Positions 8,167 to 19,131 of a DNA stretch of 64,000 nt are shown here, one piece after another (the stretch's first letter is position 1; the number at the start of each line of letters is the position of its first letter). The DNA comes from Niabella aurantiaca DSM 17617. Its GTDB lineage: Bacteria; Bacteroidota; Bacteroidia; Chitinophagales; Chitinophagaceae. The translations under genes were made by a program, and so were the position numbers. The DNA lies in the NCBI RefSeq assembly GCF_000374125.1, contig NZ_KB893648.1, forward strand, positions 185,197-249,196. The letters run 5' to 3'. The notes under the pieces were generated by a model. That model was given only the letters and a program-made list of their open reading frames with translations, was not told where the DNA came from and made no database searches.

Positions 8167-10674
8167 ATGGCTTTAATTTTCACAAAAAAGAACAGAAAAC
8201 GACCCTTTTTTCGCTGGCCTTTTTTACCGGTATGCGTGCTGGCAATATTATTGAGCATTACCGGCGCTTCGGCCCAGCAAACCCGCCGGTTAACCGGTCA
8301 CTGGCAGTTCCTGAAGCAGGACCTGGGCGGCGTTTGGGAAGCGGTGCGCCCGGTAAAGGCGGGCAATCCCGAAAGTGTTCCTTTATGGACCGATGTTACG
8401 TTGCCGCATTGTGTAAATGCCCGTGATGCCGTGGACCCGGATGAGAACTATTACCAGGGTCCGGCATGGTACCACACACAGCTTAGCATACAGAACCCGT
8501 ATACGAACGGACGCACTTTGTTGCATTTTGAAGGCGCCGGCCAGAAAACGGAGGTCTATATTTACACCACTAAGGTGGCGGAACATACCGGAGGCTTTGA
8601 TGAATGGACCGTGGATATTACCGATGCGGTGCGTGCCTTCCGGCGGCAGGATAGCCTGGCGAAATCGTTCCGGGGCAAAATTCCATTGTCCATCCGTTGC
8701 GATAATTCGCGCGACCTGGAAATGATCCCGTCGGATCTTTCTGATTTTAACCTGTATGGCGGTTTGTACCGCTATCTTAACCTGGTATATGTACCGGAAG
8801 TATCCATTGACCGGGTGATTGCCGAAGCTGCTACCGACAAAGCCGGAAGAAAAGGCACATTAAAGGTGAGCGCAAACTGGCGCAACCCGGCCGGGGTTGC
8901 AGGCGATGCCTCGTTAACATTAAAGCTCCTGGGCCCTTCAGGGGAAGAGATCCGTACCATCAACCGGAAGATCAGTGATCTGAAGAAGGAAACGGCGCCG
9001 GAGATCTTTGAGGTGAACAAACCAAAGTTATGGTCGCCCGGGTCGCCGGTGTTGTACACCCTGGTGGCAACCGTGCGCACAGCCGCCGGTACGCATGAGC
9101 AGCAGACAAAGGTCGGGTTCCGCAATTTTGAATTTGTAAAGCACGGCCCTTTTATGCTCAACGGTAAAAGACTTTTGCTAAGAGGCACACACCGGCACGA
9201 AGATCACGCAGGGGTTGCCGCTGCAATGACGGAGGAAATGATGCGGGAGGAAATGATCTCGATGAAGGAAATGGGCGTCAACTTTATCCGTCTCGGGCAT
9301 TACCAGCAATCGCGGATCATCCTGAACCTTTGCGACAGCCTGGGGATCCTGGTATGGGAAGAGATCCCCTGGTGCCGGGGCGGCCTGGGCGGGGAGATTT
9401 ATAAAGAACAGGCCCGGCGCATGCTGACGAATATGATCACGCAGCACTATAACCATCCTTCAGTGATCATCTGGGGACTGGGAAATGAGAACGACTGGCC
9501 CGGCGATTTTCCTGAATTTGATAAAGAGAAGATCCGCCAGTTCATGAAGGAGCTGAACAGCCTGGCGCACCGCCTTGATCCCTCCCGTAAAACGGCCATC
9601 CGCCGCTGCGATTTTTGTAAAGATATTGTGGATGTCTATTCGCCCTCCATCTGGGCCGGGTGGTACCGCGGCATCTATACGGAATACAAGGAAGTGACCA
9701 AAGCGGAGTTTGATAAAGTGGATCATTTTTTACACGTAGAATGGGGGGGCGACAGTCATGCCGGCCGGCATTCGGAGAACCCCGATAAATCCTTGCAGAA
9801 GATCAGGGCAACCGGTGCTGCCGATGAACGTGCCGGGGACGCCTCTTTATATGGAGGCGCCGCGCGGGCATCAAAGGACGGTGACTGGAGCGAAACCTAT
9901 ATCTGCAACCTGGTAGACTGGCACCTGAAGGAACAGGAAACCATGCCCTGGCTGACCGGTACGGCGCAGTGGCCGTTCAAAGATTTCTCCACCCCCGTAC
10001 GGCCGGATAATCCCATACCGTATATGAACCAGAAAGGTGTGGTAGAACGGGATCTTACAAAAAAAGAAGCCTATTATGTATTCCAGTCGTACTGGACCGC
10101 CAAACCCATGGCGCATATCTACGGGCATTCATGGCCCGTACGCTGGGGCGATGAGGGCGAAGAAAAAATGATCAAGGTATATTCCAATTGCCCGGAAGTG
10201 GAGTTGTTTGTGAACGGCCGGTCTTATGGCGTTAAAAAAAGGAACAGCCAGGACTTTCCTGCTGCCGGCCTGCGCTGGAATGTGCCGTTGCAGAAAGGAC
10301 AATATACCGTTAAAGTGGTTGCGCGGAAAGGTAAAGAAACCGTTACCGATGAGGTTCGCTTTGAATACCAGACCGAAAAATGGGGAAAGCCGGCGCGGCT
10401 GGAGCTGAAAAAGATAAAAGAGGAGCACAATATTGTTACCCTTCAGGCACAGCTGTTTGATGAAAAGGGCGTGCGCTGCCTGGATGCCGCCGACTGGATC
10501 CGTTTTGGAATGACGGGTGCCGGCCGTTTGCTGGATGACCTGGGTACATCCTCCGGATCCCGGTATGTACAGTGTTATAATGGCCGGGCGATCATCCGGA
10601 TGGAAAAAGGTGCACAACGTGCAGTTGTAAGCGCAACATCCGGCAAGCTGCCCGTGGCCTTCCTGGATCTGTAG
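8167..10674 (+). CDS. Glycoside hydrolase family 2 (beta-galactosidase/beta-glucuronidase type)
   Basis: The protein has 835 residues with a signal peptide (ends ITGASAQ). Domain order is typical GH2: a jelly-roll sugar-binding domain (about 40-210, with SDFNLYGGLYRYLNLV), an immunoglobulin-like domain (about 215-330), a TIM barrel (about 335-640) and a C-terminal beta domain containing CPEVELFVNGRS. The barrel entry KRLLLRGTHRHEDHAG and the acid/base motif GNEN (E441) are visible. E525 in HVEWGGD is the likely nucleophile. GH2 enzymes cleave beta-galactosides, beta-glucuronides or beta-mannosides with retention, and exact specificity cannot be read. The signal peptide suggests periplasmic action on imported oligosaccharides. 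It lies 33 bp after the FAS1-like gene. Confidence 0.92.
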   Translation: MALIFTKKNRKRPFFRWPFLPVCVLAILLSITGASAQQTRRLTGHWQFLKQDLGGVWEAVRPVKAGNPESVPLWTDVTLPHCVNARDAVDPDENYYQGPAWYHTQLSIQNPYTNGRTLLHFEGAGQKTEVYIYTTKVAEHTGGFDEWTVDITDAVRAFRRQDSLAKSFRGKIPLSIRCDNSRDLEMIPSDLSDFNLYGGLYRYLNLVYVPEVSIDRVIAEAATDKAGRKGTLKVSANWRNPAGVAGDASLTLKLLGPSGEEIRTINRKISDLKKETAPEIFEVNKPKLWSPGSPVLYTLVATVRTAAGTHEQQTKVGFRNFEFVKHGPFMLNGKRLLLRGTHRHEDHAGVAAAMTEEMMREEMISMKEMGVNFIRLGHYQQSRIILNLCDSLGILVWEEIPWCRGGLGGEIYKEQARRMLTNMITQHYNHPSVIIWGLGNENDWPGDFPEFDKEKIRQFMKELNSLAHRLDPSRKTAIRRCDFCKDIVDVYSPSIWAGWYRGIYTEYKEVTKAEFDKVDHFLHVEWGGDSHAGRHSENPDKSLQKIRATGAADERAGDASLYGGAARASKDGDWSETYICNLVDWHLKEQETMPWLTGTAQWPFKDFSTPVRPDNPIPYMNQKGVVERDLTKKEAYYVFQSYWTAKPMAHIYGHSWPVRWGDEGEEKMIKVYSNCPEVELFVNGRSYGVKKRNSQDFPAAGLRWNVPLQKGQYTVKVVARKGKETVTDEVRFEYQTEKWGKPARLELKKIKEEHNIVTLQAQLFDEKGVRCLDAADWIRFGMTGAGRLLDDLGTSSGSRYVQCYNGRAIIRMEKGAQRAVVSATSGKLPVAFLDL

Positions 10675-10867
10675 AAAGAAAATATGATTCGCCTTTCGGC
10701 GGGAAAGATTTTAGCTCCGTTTTTCATTTCCGCCCGACCGGACGGGCAGGAACTGGAAAAATAAAAAGAGGCCACCGCAAGGTCATTAGAGCAGAAAGAC
10801 ATTATCGATAGTTTTTTAGATGCTCTTAAATATGCGATATGGGTTTAAAGAGCCACACCATAAACCT

Positions 10868-10881
10868 GTATTATAGAACAG
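10868..10881 (+). repeat. 14-bp word GTATTATAGAACAG, copy 1
   Basis: The same 14 bases recur at 44003-44016. Both copies lie shortly upstream of a secreted-enzyme start (43 bp before GH95 here, 50 bp before the esterase there). They may be a shared control element or part of a dispersed repeat. The 249-bp gap that holds this copy also has a GCCCG/CGGGC hairpin near 10733-10748. Confidence 0.4.
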
Positions 10882-10923
10882 TTTTTAAAACAAGCAAAGC
10901 CCACGAGGCATTACAATTATAAA

Positions 10924-13488
10924 ATGAAACGATTTCTGATCATCCTGTTAATGGCAATTCCCGGTTGGACATTACATGCGCAGACCGGCGAAACCGGCAA
11001 TGCCCTTAAGCTCTGGTATAACCGGCCCGCTACCATCTGGGAGGAGGCCCTTCCGCTAGGAAATGCAAAAACGGGCGCCATGGTGTTTGGCGGCGTAACC
11101 GCTGAACGCTACCAGCTGAACGACAATACGCTTTGGTCCGGTGCGCCCAATCCCGGCAATCAGCCGTTAGGACCGTCCATACTGGAAAAAGTACGGGCGC
11201 TGATCTTTGCAGGGAACTACGACAGTGCAGCCGTTGTATGGAAAAAGATGCATGGTCCTTATTCGGCCCGTTACCTGCCGCTGGCAGATCTTTGGCTCAG
11301 CTTTTCCTTAAAAGATACACAGGCAACCGGGTATTATCGTGATCTGGATCTGAGTAATGCCACCACCACGGTCCGTTATAAGGCCGGGGGCGTACAGTTT
11401 ATGCGGGAAACCTTTATCAGTCATCCGGATAAAATAATGGTGATCCGGATCACTGCCGATAAGAAGAAGGCCATAAATTTTTCTGCGGGTCTTACCAGCA
11501 AATTGAAATACCGGGTGGCAAACAAAGGAAACGACCTGCTGGTGCTGAGCGGGAAAGCGCCAAAGTTCGTTGCCAACCGGGATTATGAGCCACAGCAGGT
11601 AGTATATGACGATTGGAACGGAGAGGGAATGAATTTTGAAGTGTATGCAAAAATTGTTGCCGAAGGCGGGTCCGTAAGCAATAAAGATACGGCTCTGGTC
11701 GTATCCGGGGCTAATGCAGTGACCCTCTATCTTTCAGAAGCCACCAGCTTCAATGGTTTTGATAAATCGCCGGGCAAAGAAGGAAAGGATCCCGCGGTGG
11801 AGGCAACGGCAGTGCTGGGAAGGGCGCTGAAAAAAAATTATGCGCAGTTGCGTACAGCACATGTAAAAGATTACCAATCATTGTTCAACCGGGTAACGAT
11901 CGACCTGGGTGCGGATGCCGCCAAACTGAAAATGCCTACGGATGAGCGGCTGAGGCGCTTTGCAAAGGAACCGGATGATTTTGCGTTGCAAAGTCTGTAC
12001 TACCAGTTTGGACGTTATCTCATGATCGCAGCCTCGCGTCCGGGTGCGCGGCCAACCAACCTGCAGGGCATCTGGAATGATCACGTGCAGCCACCCTGGG
12101 GCAGCAACTATACCACCAACATCAATACCGAAATGAATTACTGGCTGGCGGAGAATACCAACCTTTCTGAATGCCATCAGCCTTTATTTGATTTTATGAA
12201 AGAGCTGGCGGTAAATGGTGCGGTTACCGCAAAAACAAATTACGGCATAACGGAGGGGTGGACTGTGCATCACAATTCAGATCTTTGGGCCAAGACCTCA
12301 CCACCCGGGGGCCAGGGATGGGACGACCCCCGTGCGATGCCCCGGTGGAGTTGCTGGCCCATGGCGGGAGGGTGGTTCTCAACCCATTTATGGGAGCACT
12401 ATCTTTTTACCGGCGATCAAAACTTCTTGCGGCAGGAAGCCTACCCGCTGATGAAAGGTGCAGCACAGTTCTTTCTGCACTGGCTGGTAAAGGACCCTGC
12501 TTCGGGCTATTGGGTTACCAATCCCTCCAGCTCACCGGAAAATACGATAAAAATAAAAGGGAAAGAATACCAGCTGACAATGGCCAGCACCATGGATATG
12601 TCCATTATCCGGGAATTGTTTACGGCAGTGATCAAATCGGCAAAGATATTGGGCACGGATGCGGCATTTGCAAAGGAGCTGGAAGCGGTAAAGGCAAAGT
12701 TATATCCCTATCACATCGGTCAGTATGGACAGCTGCAGGAATGGTTCAAAGACTGGGACGATCCCAAAGATAAGCACCGGCATTTATCGCACCTGTTTGG
12801 TCTGTACCCCGGTAGCCAGATCAATCCGGGCGAAACGCCGGAGCTGGCAGCGGCGGCAAAGCAGTCGCTCATTTTCCGCGGGGATGTAAGCACGGGCTGG
12901 AGCATGGCCTGGAAGATCAACTGGTGGGCCCGGCTCCGGGATGGCGATCATGCCTACAAGATCCTGCAGGATGCATTTACATATATCAACCCGCGGGAAT
13001 CGCGGGCAACCATGGGCGGCGGCGGTACGTATCCCAATTTGTTTGATGCGCACCCGCCTTTCCAGATCGATGGCAACTTTGGTGCCACAGCCGGCATTAC
13101 CGAAATGTTGCTGCAAAGTCATGACGGGGCAATTACATTGTTGCCCGCTTTACCCGGCGCCTGGAAAAAAGGCATCATAAAAGGCATTAAAGCGCGGGGG
13201 AACTTCCGGTGGGATCTTGAATGGAACAATGGCCGGTTGGCAAAAGCCGTGGTATATTCCGGCTCCGGCGGCAATTGCCGGGTACACACTTCCATACCGG
13301 TAAAGGTGGTAGGGGCAAAAGCGATAACTGCAACGGGTGGCAATCCCAATGCTTTGCTCGCAGCCTATGGCAAGCCGCCCTATGAAAAGAACCGGGAAGC
13401 AAAACTGGTAGACCTGGCAAAAGAAAAAGGGTTTACGATTGATTTTAATACTGAAAAAGGAAAACGATATACGCTTATACCATTATAA
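10924..13488 (+). CDS. GH95 family alpha-L-fucosidase (or alpha-L-galactosidase)
   Basis: The protein has 854 residues with a signal peptide (ends WTLHAQ). The N-terminal domain opens with the GH95 signature region ([20 protein letters not shown], then [12 protein letters not shown]). The (alpha/alpha)6 barrel contains [19 protein letters not shown]399 and N401 correspond to the base-activating asparagines of the Bifidobacterium enzyme AfcA, E539 (SSSPEN) is the likely acid, and D716 lies in [10 protein letters not shown]95 enzymes invert alpha-1,2-linked fucose or L-galactose. The gene lies in the locus A series, with the GH31 gene starting 8 bp after it. Together with GH29 enzymes it indicates a fucosylated or L-galactosylated substrate. 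Confidence 0.93.
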   Translation: MKRFLIILLMAIPGWTLHAQTGETGNALKLWYNRPATIWEEALPLGNAKTGAMVFGGVTAERYQLNDNTLWSGAPNPGNQPLGPSILEKVRALIFAGNYDSAAVVWKKMHGPYSARYLPLADLWLSFSLKDTQATGYYRDLDLSNATTTVRYKAGGVQFMRETFISHPDKIMVIRITADKKKAINFSAGLTSKLKYRVANKGNDLLVLSGKAPKFVANRDYEPQQVVYDDWNGEGMNFEVYAKIVAEGGSVSNKDTALVVSGANAVTLYLSEATSFNGFDKSPGKEGKDPAVEATAVLGRALKKNYAQLRTAHVKDYQSLFNRVTIDLGADAAKLKMPTDERLRRFAKEPDDFALQSLYYQFGRYLMIAASRPGARPTNLQGIWNDHVQPPWGSNYTTNINTEMNYWLAENTNLSECHQPLFDFMKELAVNGAVTAKTNYGITEGWTVHHNSDLWAKTSPPGGQGWDDPRAMPRWSCWPMAGGWFSTHLWEHYLFTGDQNFLRQEAYPLMKGAAQFFLHWLVKDPASGYWVTNPSSSPENTIKIKGKEYQLTMASTMDMSIIRELFTAVIKSAKILGTDAAFAKELEAVKAKLYPYHIGQYGQLQEWFKDWDDPKDKHRHLSHLFGLYPGSQINPGETPELAAAAKQSLIFRGDVSTGWSMAWKINWWARLRDGDHAYKILQDAFTYINPRESRATMGGGGTYPNLFDAHPPFQIDGNFGATAGITEMLLQSHDGAITLLPALPGAWKKGIIKGIKARGNFRWDLEWNNGRLAKAVVYSGSGGNCRVHTSIPVKVVGAKAITATGGNPNALLAAYGKPPYEKNREAKLVDLAKEKGFTIDFNTEKGKRYTLIPL

Positions 13489-13495
13489 ACCTGTT

Positions 13496-15634
13496 ATGTT
13501 TTATCGAATCGCTTATCTGATTTTATTTGTTGCTGTATGGGGCCGTACGGCAGCCCAGTCCATTACCTGGAGCCCGGTAGCGCCGGGTGTATGGAAGGGG
13601 ATCGTAGGAAAGCCGGAAGCATATGATCTTTTGAAGGCGGCTGGATCCAGTCCCGCATCCGGCCTGCAGAAAATGAGTGCGCAGCCGTTCCCTTTTTCAA
13701 AAGAAGAGATCTCCGGTACCGTTACGGATGGCAAAACCAGCCTGCGTTTTCCTCTGGATAAAGGGGAGCAGCTGTTTGGGTTCGGGTTGAATTTTCAAAC
13801 AGTGCATCAGCGGGGCAAGATATTGCAGCTGCATGTAGATCATTATGGCGGCAAAGATAATGGCCGTACCCATGCGCCCGTTCCTTTCTATGTGTCCTCA
13901 AAAGGTTATGGCGTGCTGGTCAATGCAGCCCGGTACATTAATGTATATGCGGGAACGGGTGTACGCAAAGACAGCAAAAATCCGCCGGAAGAAAAAGACC
14001 GGAATACGAACCGGAGCTGGAGCTCCCGTCCCTATTCCGATGCGGTAGAGATGCTGGTGCCGGCGGAAGGTGTTGAAGTATATGTTTTTGCCGGGCCAAC
14101 CGCCCTGGATGCCGTTCGCCGTTACAACCTGTTCAACGGGGGAGGCGCGCTACCGCCCCGCTGGGGACTGGGCTTTACACAACGGGTGCGGTCCTTGTTT
14201 ACGGCAGAAGAAGTAAAAAAGGAAGCCGATTCCTTTGCTGTAAAAGGCTATCCGCTTGATTTCATTGGCCTGGAGCCCGGCTGGCAGAGCCGCTCTTATC
14301 CCGGCACTTTTGAATGGGATAAGACCCGCTACCCCGATCCTGCTGCATTTGTAAAGGAAATGCTGGATAAACGGATCCGCCTGAATCTCTGGATCAATCC
14401 TTATGTATCCAAATCGGCATCCTTTTACAAAGAGATCACACCTTATACAGGATCGCATACCGTATGGGTAGGTGAAGTGCCCGATTTTACCATTCCCAGG
14501 GCGCGCGATATCTTCTTTGGCCAGTTAAAAAAGGACCAGGTAGACATCGGCGTAAGCGGGTATAAAATAGATGAGGTAGATGGGTATGACTATTATCTGT
14601 GGCCGGATGTGGCTACCTTTCCATCGGGCCTGTCCGGAGAGCAGATGCGCCAAACCTATGGTGTGCTGGCAATGAAGAACAGTATAGAACTGTTTAAAAA
14701 CAGGAACCAGCGGACCTATGGGCTGGTAAGAGCTTCCAATGCCGGGGCCAATAGTTATCCCTATGTGCTGTACAATGATTATTATAACCACGAAGACTTC
14801 ATTACGGCGCTCATTAACAGCGGGTATATCGGTGTTTTGTGGACCCCCGAAGTGCGGGCTTCAAAAACGGCAGAGGAATGGCTGCGCCGTTTTCAGACCG
14901 TGATCTTTTCACCTATGGCCATGATCAATGCATGGTCATCCGGCACAAAGCCCTGGTCGTACCCTCAGGTAGCCGCACAGGTAAAAGAGCTGGCATTGCT
15001 GCGCATGCAGATGATGCCTTACTGGTATTCCGAGTTTGCGAAGTATCATTTTGAAGGAACACCGGTATTCCGGGGCATGAGCCTGGAGCCCGGATACCAG
15101 GTAAATACGACGAACACTTCGGTAAAGAAGAACCTGGAAGATAATCCTTACCTGGAAGCGGTGTCTAAAGAAGTAAAGGATCAGTATATGGCAGGGGAAT
15201 GTTTATTAGTGGCCCCATTGTTCACCGGTCAAACTTCAAGAAAGGTAGTACTGCCCAAAGGACGCTGGTACGATTTCTATACCGGGGCTTTTGCCGGCGA
15301 CGGGGAAGTGATCACAGTTACACGCGGCCTGGATAAGATTCCGGTATATGTAAAGGACGGAGGGGTCATCCCGATGATGCCGCCCTTGCTGCATGCGCCA
15401 AAAGCGGGAGAAAAAGTAGACCTTGAGATCCGGGTATATGGTGAAAAACCCGGTAGTTACCGGTTATATGATGATGACGGGGAAACCTTTAATTATGAAA
15501 AGGGCATCTACGACTGGAGGACCATTCGTGTGGAAAAGGATGCCAAAGGAAAATTAAAAGGGACGGTTGAACCTCCGCATAAAAAAGAGGTCCGATCCTA
15601 CGGTAAGATCACTTTTAAGTTTATGACCAGGTGA
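13496..15634 (+). CDS. GH31 family alpha-glycosidase (alpha-glucosidase/xylosidase/galactosidase type)
   Basis: The start was set at 13496 because it gives a signal peptide (MFYRIAYLILFVAVWGRTAAQ). A longer frame would overlap GH95 and spoil that signal. The 712-residue product has the N-terminal beta-sandwich (FPLDKGEQLFGFGLNFQ), the barrel entry PPRWGLGFTQRVRS and the nucleophile region SGYKIDEVDGYDY (D359). The C-terminal beta domain has KGRWYDFYTGAF and PVYVKDGGVIPMM, both GH31 hallmarks. GH31 enzymes retain configuration and release terminal alpha-linked glucose, xylose or galactose, and the subfamily cannot be fixed by eye. An imperfect inverted repeat lies between this gene and the next. 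Confidence 0.93.
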   Translation: MFYRIAYLILFVAVWGRTAAQSITWSPVAPGVWKGIVGKPEAYDLLKAAGSSPASGLQKMSAQPFPFSKEEISGTVTDGKTSLRFPLDKGEQLFGFGLNFQTVHQRGKILQLHVDHYGGKDNGRTHAPVPFYVSSKGYGVLVNAARYINVYAGTGVRKDSKNPPEEKDRNTNRSWSSRPYSDAVEMLVPAEGVEVYVFAGPTALDAVRRYNLFNGGGALPPRWGLGFTQRVRSLFTAEEVKKEADSFAVKGYPLDFIGLEPGWQSRSYPGTFEWDKTRYPDPAAFVKEMLDKRIRLNLWINPYVSKSASFYKEITPYTGSHTVWVGEVPDFTIPRARDIFFGQLKKDQVDIGVSGYKIDEVDGYDYYLWPDVATFPSGLSGEQMRQTYGVLAMKNSIELFKNRNQRTYGLVRASNAGANSYPYVLYNDYYNHEDFITALINSGYIGVLWTPEVRASKTAEEWLRRFQTVIFSPMAMINAWSSGTKPWSYPQVAAQVKELALLRMQMMPYWYSEFAKYHFEGTPVFRGMSLEPGYQVNTTNTSVKKNLEDNPYLEAVSKEVKDQYMAGECLLVAPLFTGQTSRKVVLPKGRWYDFYTGAFAGDGEVITVTRGLDKIPVYVKDGGVIPMMPPLLHAPKAGEKVDLEIRVYGEKPGSYRLYDDDGETFNYEKGIYDWRTIRVEKDAKGKLKGTVEPPHKKEVRSYGKITFKFMTR

Positions 15635-15649
15635 GCGGTGATGTATAAA

Positions 15650-15735
15650 CCACAAAACCCTGAAAGCACAAAGACGCGCAAAGGGCAGGGGGGAGAAAAA
15701 ATTTTAGTGCCACTTCGTGCCTTCGAGTCTTTGTG
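15650..15735. repeat. Imperfect inverted repeat (CACAAAG...CTTTGTG type)
   Basis: The left arm (CCACAAAACCCTGAAAGCAC, from 15650) and the reverse complement of the right arm (TTCGTGCCTTCGAGTCTTTG, to 15735) align with a few mismatches around a G/A-rich centre. It fills the gap between GH31 and the lyase gene. Sequences of this kind recur as dispersed intergenic elements in many genomes, and it could also form a terminator-like hairpin. Confidence 0.5.
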
Positions 15736-15754
15736 ACCAATTGAAATAAAAAGT

Positions 15755-16921
15755 ATGAAGACCATATTTGCATATATCACATTGCTGTTAGTAATGATAA
15801 CGGGGCAGCTTCGGGCTCAGAATATTGAGAACGTAAAAGTTGTTTTAAGAAAACAGGTGCTGGCAAAAGCAGCCTGGGCATTGCAGCAACCACCGGAAAC
15901 GGTGACGGCGCACCGGGCATCCCGCAGTGCCGGAGGTCCGCATGATTTTTACAGCGAAGGCGATTACTGGTGGCCCAACCCCGTAAGTGTAGATAGTCCC
16001 TATATCCAGAAGGACGGGCAAACAAATCCTGAAAATTTTGTAGCGCACCGGCATGCTATGATCCGCTTCAGCAGGATTGTGGGCGCGCTGGCATCTGCCT
16101 ACCGGATCGATCCGCAGAAAAAATATGTAAAGCAGGTGCTGGCGCACTGTAAGGCCTGGTTTATGGATACGGCCACCCTGATGCATCCCAACCTGTTGTA
16201 TGCACAGGCAATAAAAGGCCGGGCCACTGGACGCGGCATCGGTATCATTGATGCTATACAGTTGATGGAAGTGGTGCAGGGCCTGTCTGTAATGGAGCGG
16301 GATGCGGCAATGGATCCGGCTGTACTGGCAGCAACAAAAAAATGGTTCGCCGGTTTTTTAGAATGGTTGACCACGCATCCTTATGGGAAGGATGAAATGA
16401 ACGCAGCCAATAACCACGGCACCTGCTGGGTGATGCAAGTGGCGGTCTTTGCAACGTTTACCGGCAATAAGGAGCTGATGCAATTTTGCAGCAACAGGTA
16501 TAAAAACGTACTGTTGCCCAACCAGATGGCAGCAGATGGAAGCTTCCCAAAAGAGCTGAAGCGTACCAAGCCATATGGGTATTCGCTGTTCAACCTGGAT
16601 GCAATGGCTACCATCTGCCAGGTATTATCGACCAAAGCCGATGATCTGTGGAATTATCAGACTCCTGACGGACGTTCTATAAAAAAAGGCATCGCATTCC
16701 TTTATCCGTTCATCGCCGATAAAAGTAAATGGTCATACAAACAGGACGTGATGTACTGGAACGATTGGCCGGTGGCGCAGCCAGCGCTGGTGTTTGGTGC
16801 CGGAGCATTTAAAAGCAGGAAATGGTTCAATACCTGGAAACGGCTGGACCATGATCCGGAAACTGAAGAAGTGATCCGGAACCTGCCGGTAAGGAATCCG
16901 TTGATCTGGTTAGACCGGTAG
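15755..16921 (+). CDS. PF05426-type (alginate-lyase-fold) polysaccharide lyase, PL5/PL38-like
   Basis: The protein has 388 residues with a signal peptide (ends TGQLRAQ). The all-helical (alpha/alpha) toroid family is recognised from SEGDYWWPNP, NFVAHRHAMIRFSRIV and the active-site block NAANNHGTCWVMQVAVFA. N220/H221 and a tyrosine in PYGYSLFNLDAM (Y274 or Y276) match in order and spacing the Asn-His-Tyr catalytic set of the PL5 alginate lyase A1-III. Such enzymes beta-eliminate uronic-acid polysaccharides (alginate or beta-1,4-glucuronan) and leave 4,5-unsaturated ends. Context with fucosidases favours a glucuronate-containing glycan over alginate, but that is inference. Downstream GH88 would act on its product. 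Confidence 0.85.
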   Translation: MKTIFAYITLLLVMITGQLRAQNIENVKVVLRKQVLAKAAWALQQPPETVTAHRASRSAGGPHDFYSEGDYWWPNPVSVDSPYIQKDGQTNPENFVAHRHAMIRFSRIVGALASAYRIDPQKKYVKQVLAHCKAWFMDTATLMHPNLLYAQAIKGRATGRGIGIIDAIQLMEVVQGLSVMERDAAMDPAVLAATKKWFAGFLEWLTTHPYGKDEMNAANNHGTCWVMQVAVFATFTGNKELMQFCSNRYKNVLLPNQMAADGSFPKELKRTKPYGYSLFNLDAMATICQVLSTKADDLWNYQTPDGRSIKKGIAFLYPFIADKSKWSYKQDVMYWNDWPVAQPALVFGAGAFKSRKWFNTWKRLDHDPETEEVIRNLPVRNPLIWLDR

Positions 16922-17081
16922 ATAGCTGTTTGTTACAGAGCCGGGAACCTTGAAAGGAAGAAAGAGAAAAAAGATCACCGCTAAATGGTGACATAACTGT
17001 AGCTGAGTGATGCACAAATGCACAAGAGTGCGACGCAATGCAGGCGCCCATTTGTTTTGTAGTTGAATGAATAAGAATGAT

Positions 17082-18962
17082 ATGAAACGATTTTTTATAT
17101 ATGTATTGTTTTTTGCCGCCCCGGTCATCGCTGTGGCGCAGGTAGCGGGTGATGAAGATAAGGACATGCTCAATAATGGGCAGCAACGGGATCAGGCGGC
17201 CGTCAACGAGGCGGTGAATGGCTGGTGGACGCAGTCCATGAAAACACACGACCAGCGCATACAATGGTGGCGCCAGGCGAAGTTCGGGATGTTCATCCAT
17301 TGGGGTGTTTACTCCCTTCCGGGGGGCGAATGGAAAGGGAAAAAAGTGGGTGGCTATGCCGAGCACCTGATGCGCAAGGAGAAGATCACGCGCAGCGAAT
17401 ACCTGGAGCTGGCGCGCCACTTCAACCCGGTTTTATTCAATGCAGATGAATGGGCAAAAGCAGCGAGCGATGCCGGCATGCGCTATATGATCATCACCGC
17501 CAAGCATCACGACGGGTTTGCGATGTACCCCTCCAAAGCGTCTGATTTTAACATCCATGATCAAACCCCTTTTAAAAGAGATCCATTGGCGGAGCTGTCG
17601 GCCGCCTGTAAAAAATACGGCATCAAATTCGGGTTCTATTATTCCCATGCCTTTGACTGGGAGCACCCCGATGCGCCGGGCAACGACTGGGAATACAACA
17701 ATCCCGGAGGCGATAAGAACCTGTATGGCGGGCGCAACTGGTATGATCAGCATCCGGAGCTGTTGCCGAAGGCTGTAAAATATGTCAATGAAAAGGCTAT
17801 ACCTCAGATAAAAGAACTGCTCACAAAATACCACCCGGATATTATCTGGTTTGATACGCCGCATAAACTGCCGTTCTCCGAGAACCTGCGTATTTTAAAG
17901 GCGATACGGGAAACAGATCCCGGTGTTGTGGTGAATGGGCGACTGGCAAGAAATTCCACCCGCAACTATGGCGATTACTTGAATACGGCCGACCGGCCGG
18001 CGGAGTTTGCCCCGGTGCCTGATGATCCGGACTGGGAAGCGATCCCTACAACCAATGAAAGCTACGGATATTCCCGTTACGACAACAGTCACAAACCTGT
18101 TTCCTTTTTTGTGCAGCTGCTGGCAAAGGCGGCCGCGCGTGGCGGAAATCTTTTAATGAACATCGGTCCGAAAGGGGATGGTGCTATCGATACAAAGGAT
18201 CTTACTATTTTAAAAGGGATCGGCAGCTGGATGCAGCAAAACGGCGAAAGCATTTACGGCGTTAAACGAAGCCCCTTGCCCCTCCAGAACTGGGGGGTGA
18301 GCACGTTAAAGGGGAATAAGCTGTACCTACATGTGTTTGAGATCCCGGCCGATAGAAAATTGTATGTGGGCGGATTGCACTCGGCGATCAGTAAAGCCTA
18401 TGCGCTGAATAATAAAAAAGCCCTAACGGCAAAAAGGAGCGGCCCGGACGATGTACTGATCGATCTTGCCGGCGTAGCTGCTGATACGGCCAATACCGTG
18501 ATCGTATTGGAGCTGGGCGGCAAAGAAAAAGGGGAGGAAGGATTGTTTATGGCGCCCGACGTTCCGGTTACCCGGTTGCTGGCCTTTGATGCCCGTTTAC
18601 AGGGCAAAGGATTTGGTTTTGGTGATGGCAAAGCCGACCGGTATTATGTAAATGGCTGGAAGTCGGAGGCACAAAGCATTTCATGGAACGTTAGGGTAAA
18701 GGAAGCAAACAACTATGAGGTAGCCATTAAATATGTGACCGGGAAAGAATGTGGCGGCAATTACAAATTATTGCTTGACAATACCCCTGTTACAGAACGA
18801 AAGGTGATCAACACCAAAAGCGGTGTGGTTACCGAAAAGATCGGCCGGCTGGATCTCCGGAAAGGCGTGCATACCATTGCGATCGATCCGGTAACAATTT
18901 CCGGCGCCGAACTGATGCAGCTGCTGGAAATACAGCTGGTGCCGCCGACTAAGAGTAAATAG
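17082..18962 (+). CDS. GH29 family alpha-L-fucosidase with C-terminal carbohydrate-binding-like domain (first of three)
   Basis: The start at 17082 gives the signal peptide MKRFFIYVLFFAAPVIAVAQ; an ATG at 17067 would add five residues. The 626-residue protein shows the GH29 barrel: WWRQAKFGMFIHWGVYSLPG, ITAKHHDGFAMYPS, FGFYYSHAFDWEHP and the nucleophile region DIIWFDTP (D258). It then has the AARGGNLLMNIGPKGDG strand and the usual C-terminal beta-sandwich. A further domain (about 500-626), with AFDARLQGKGFGFGDGKA and EAQSISWNVRVKEANNYEV, looks like a CBM6/35-type jelly roll. It would release alpha-linked L-fucose with retention. The gene is monocistronic-looking or in a loose operon, with 160 bp before and 169 bp after. 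Confidence 0.95.
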   Translation: MKRFFIYVLFFAAPVIAVAQVAGDEDKDMLNNGQQRDQAAVNEAVNGWWTQSMKTHDQRIQWWRQAKFGMFIHWGVYSLPGGEWKGKKVGGYAEHLMRKEKITRSEYLELARHFNPVLFNADEWAKAASDAGMRYMIITAKHHDGFAMYPSKASDFNIHDQTPFKRDPLAELSAACKKYGIKFGFYYSHAFDWEHPDAPGNDWEYNNPGGDKNLYGGRNWYDQHPELLPKAVKYVNEKAIPQIKELLTKYHPDIIWFDTPHKLPFSENLRILKAIRETDPGVVVNGRLARNSTRNYGDYLNTADRPAEFAPVPDDPDWEAIPTTNESYGYSRYDNSHKPVSFFVQLLAKAAARGGNLLMNIGPKGDGAIDTKDLTILKGIGSWMQQNGESIYGVKRSPLPLQNWGVSTLKGNKLYLHVFEIPADRKLYVGGLHSAISKAYALNNKKALTAKRSGPDDVLIDLAGVAADTANTVIVLELGGKEKGEEGLFMAPDVPVTRLLAFDARLQGKGFGFGDGKADRYYVNGWKSEAQSISWNVRVKEANNYEVAIKYVTGKECGGNYKLLLDNTPVTERKVINTKSGVVTEKIGRLDLRKGVHTIAIDPVTISGAELMQLLEIQLVPPTKSK

Positions 18963-19131
18963 AGGTGCGGGAGAAAAAGCGCTGTCTATAATGCATATCC
19001 ATCCTGTTTGGGGTGCTTCTGTATAACAGCGGCAGAAGCAACCGGTCGTTGGAACCCGGTAGGAGTGCAGGAGTATCGTAAGTAAGAACATAAATCATTT
19101 AAATCCCGTTGGGGAGCTATCTTATCAGATC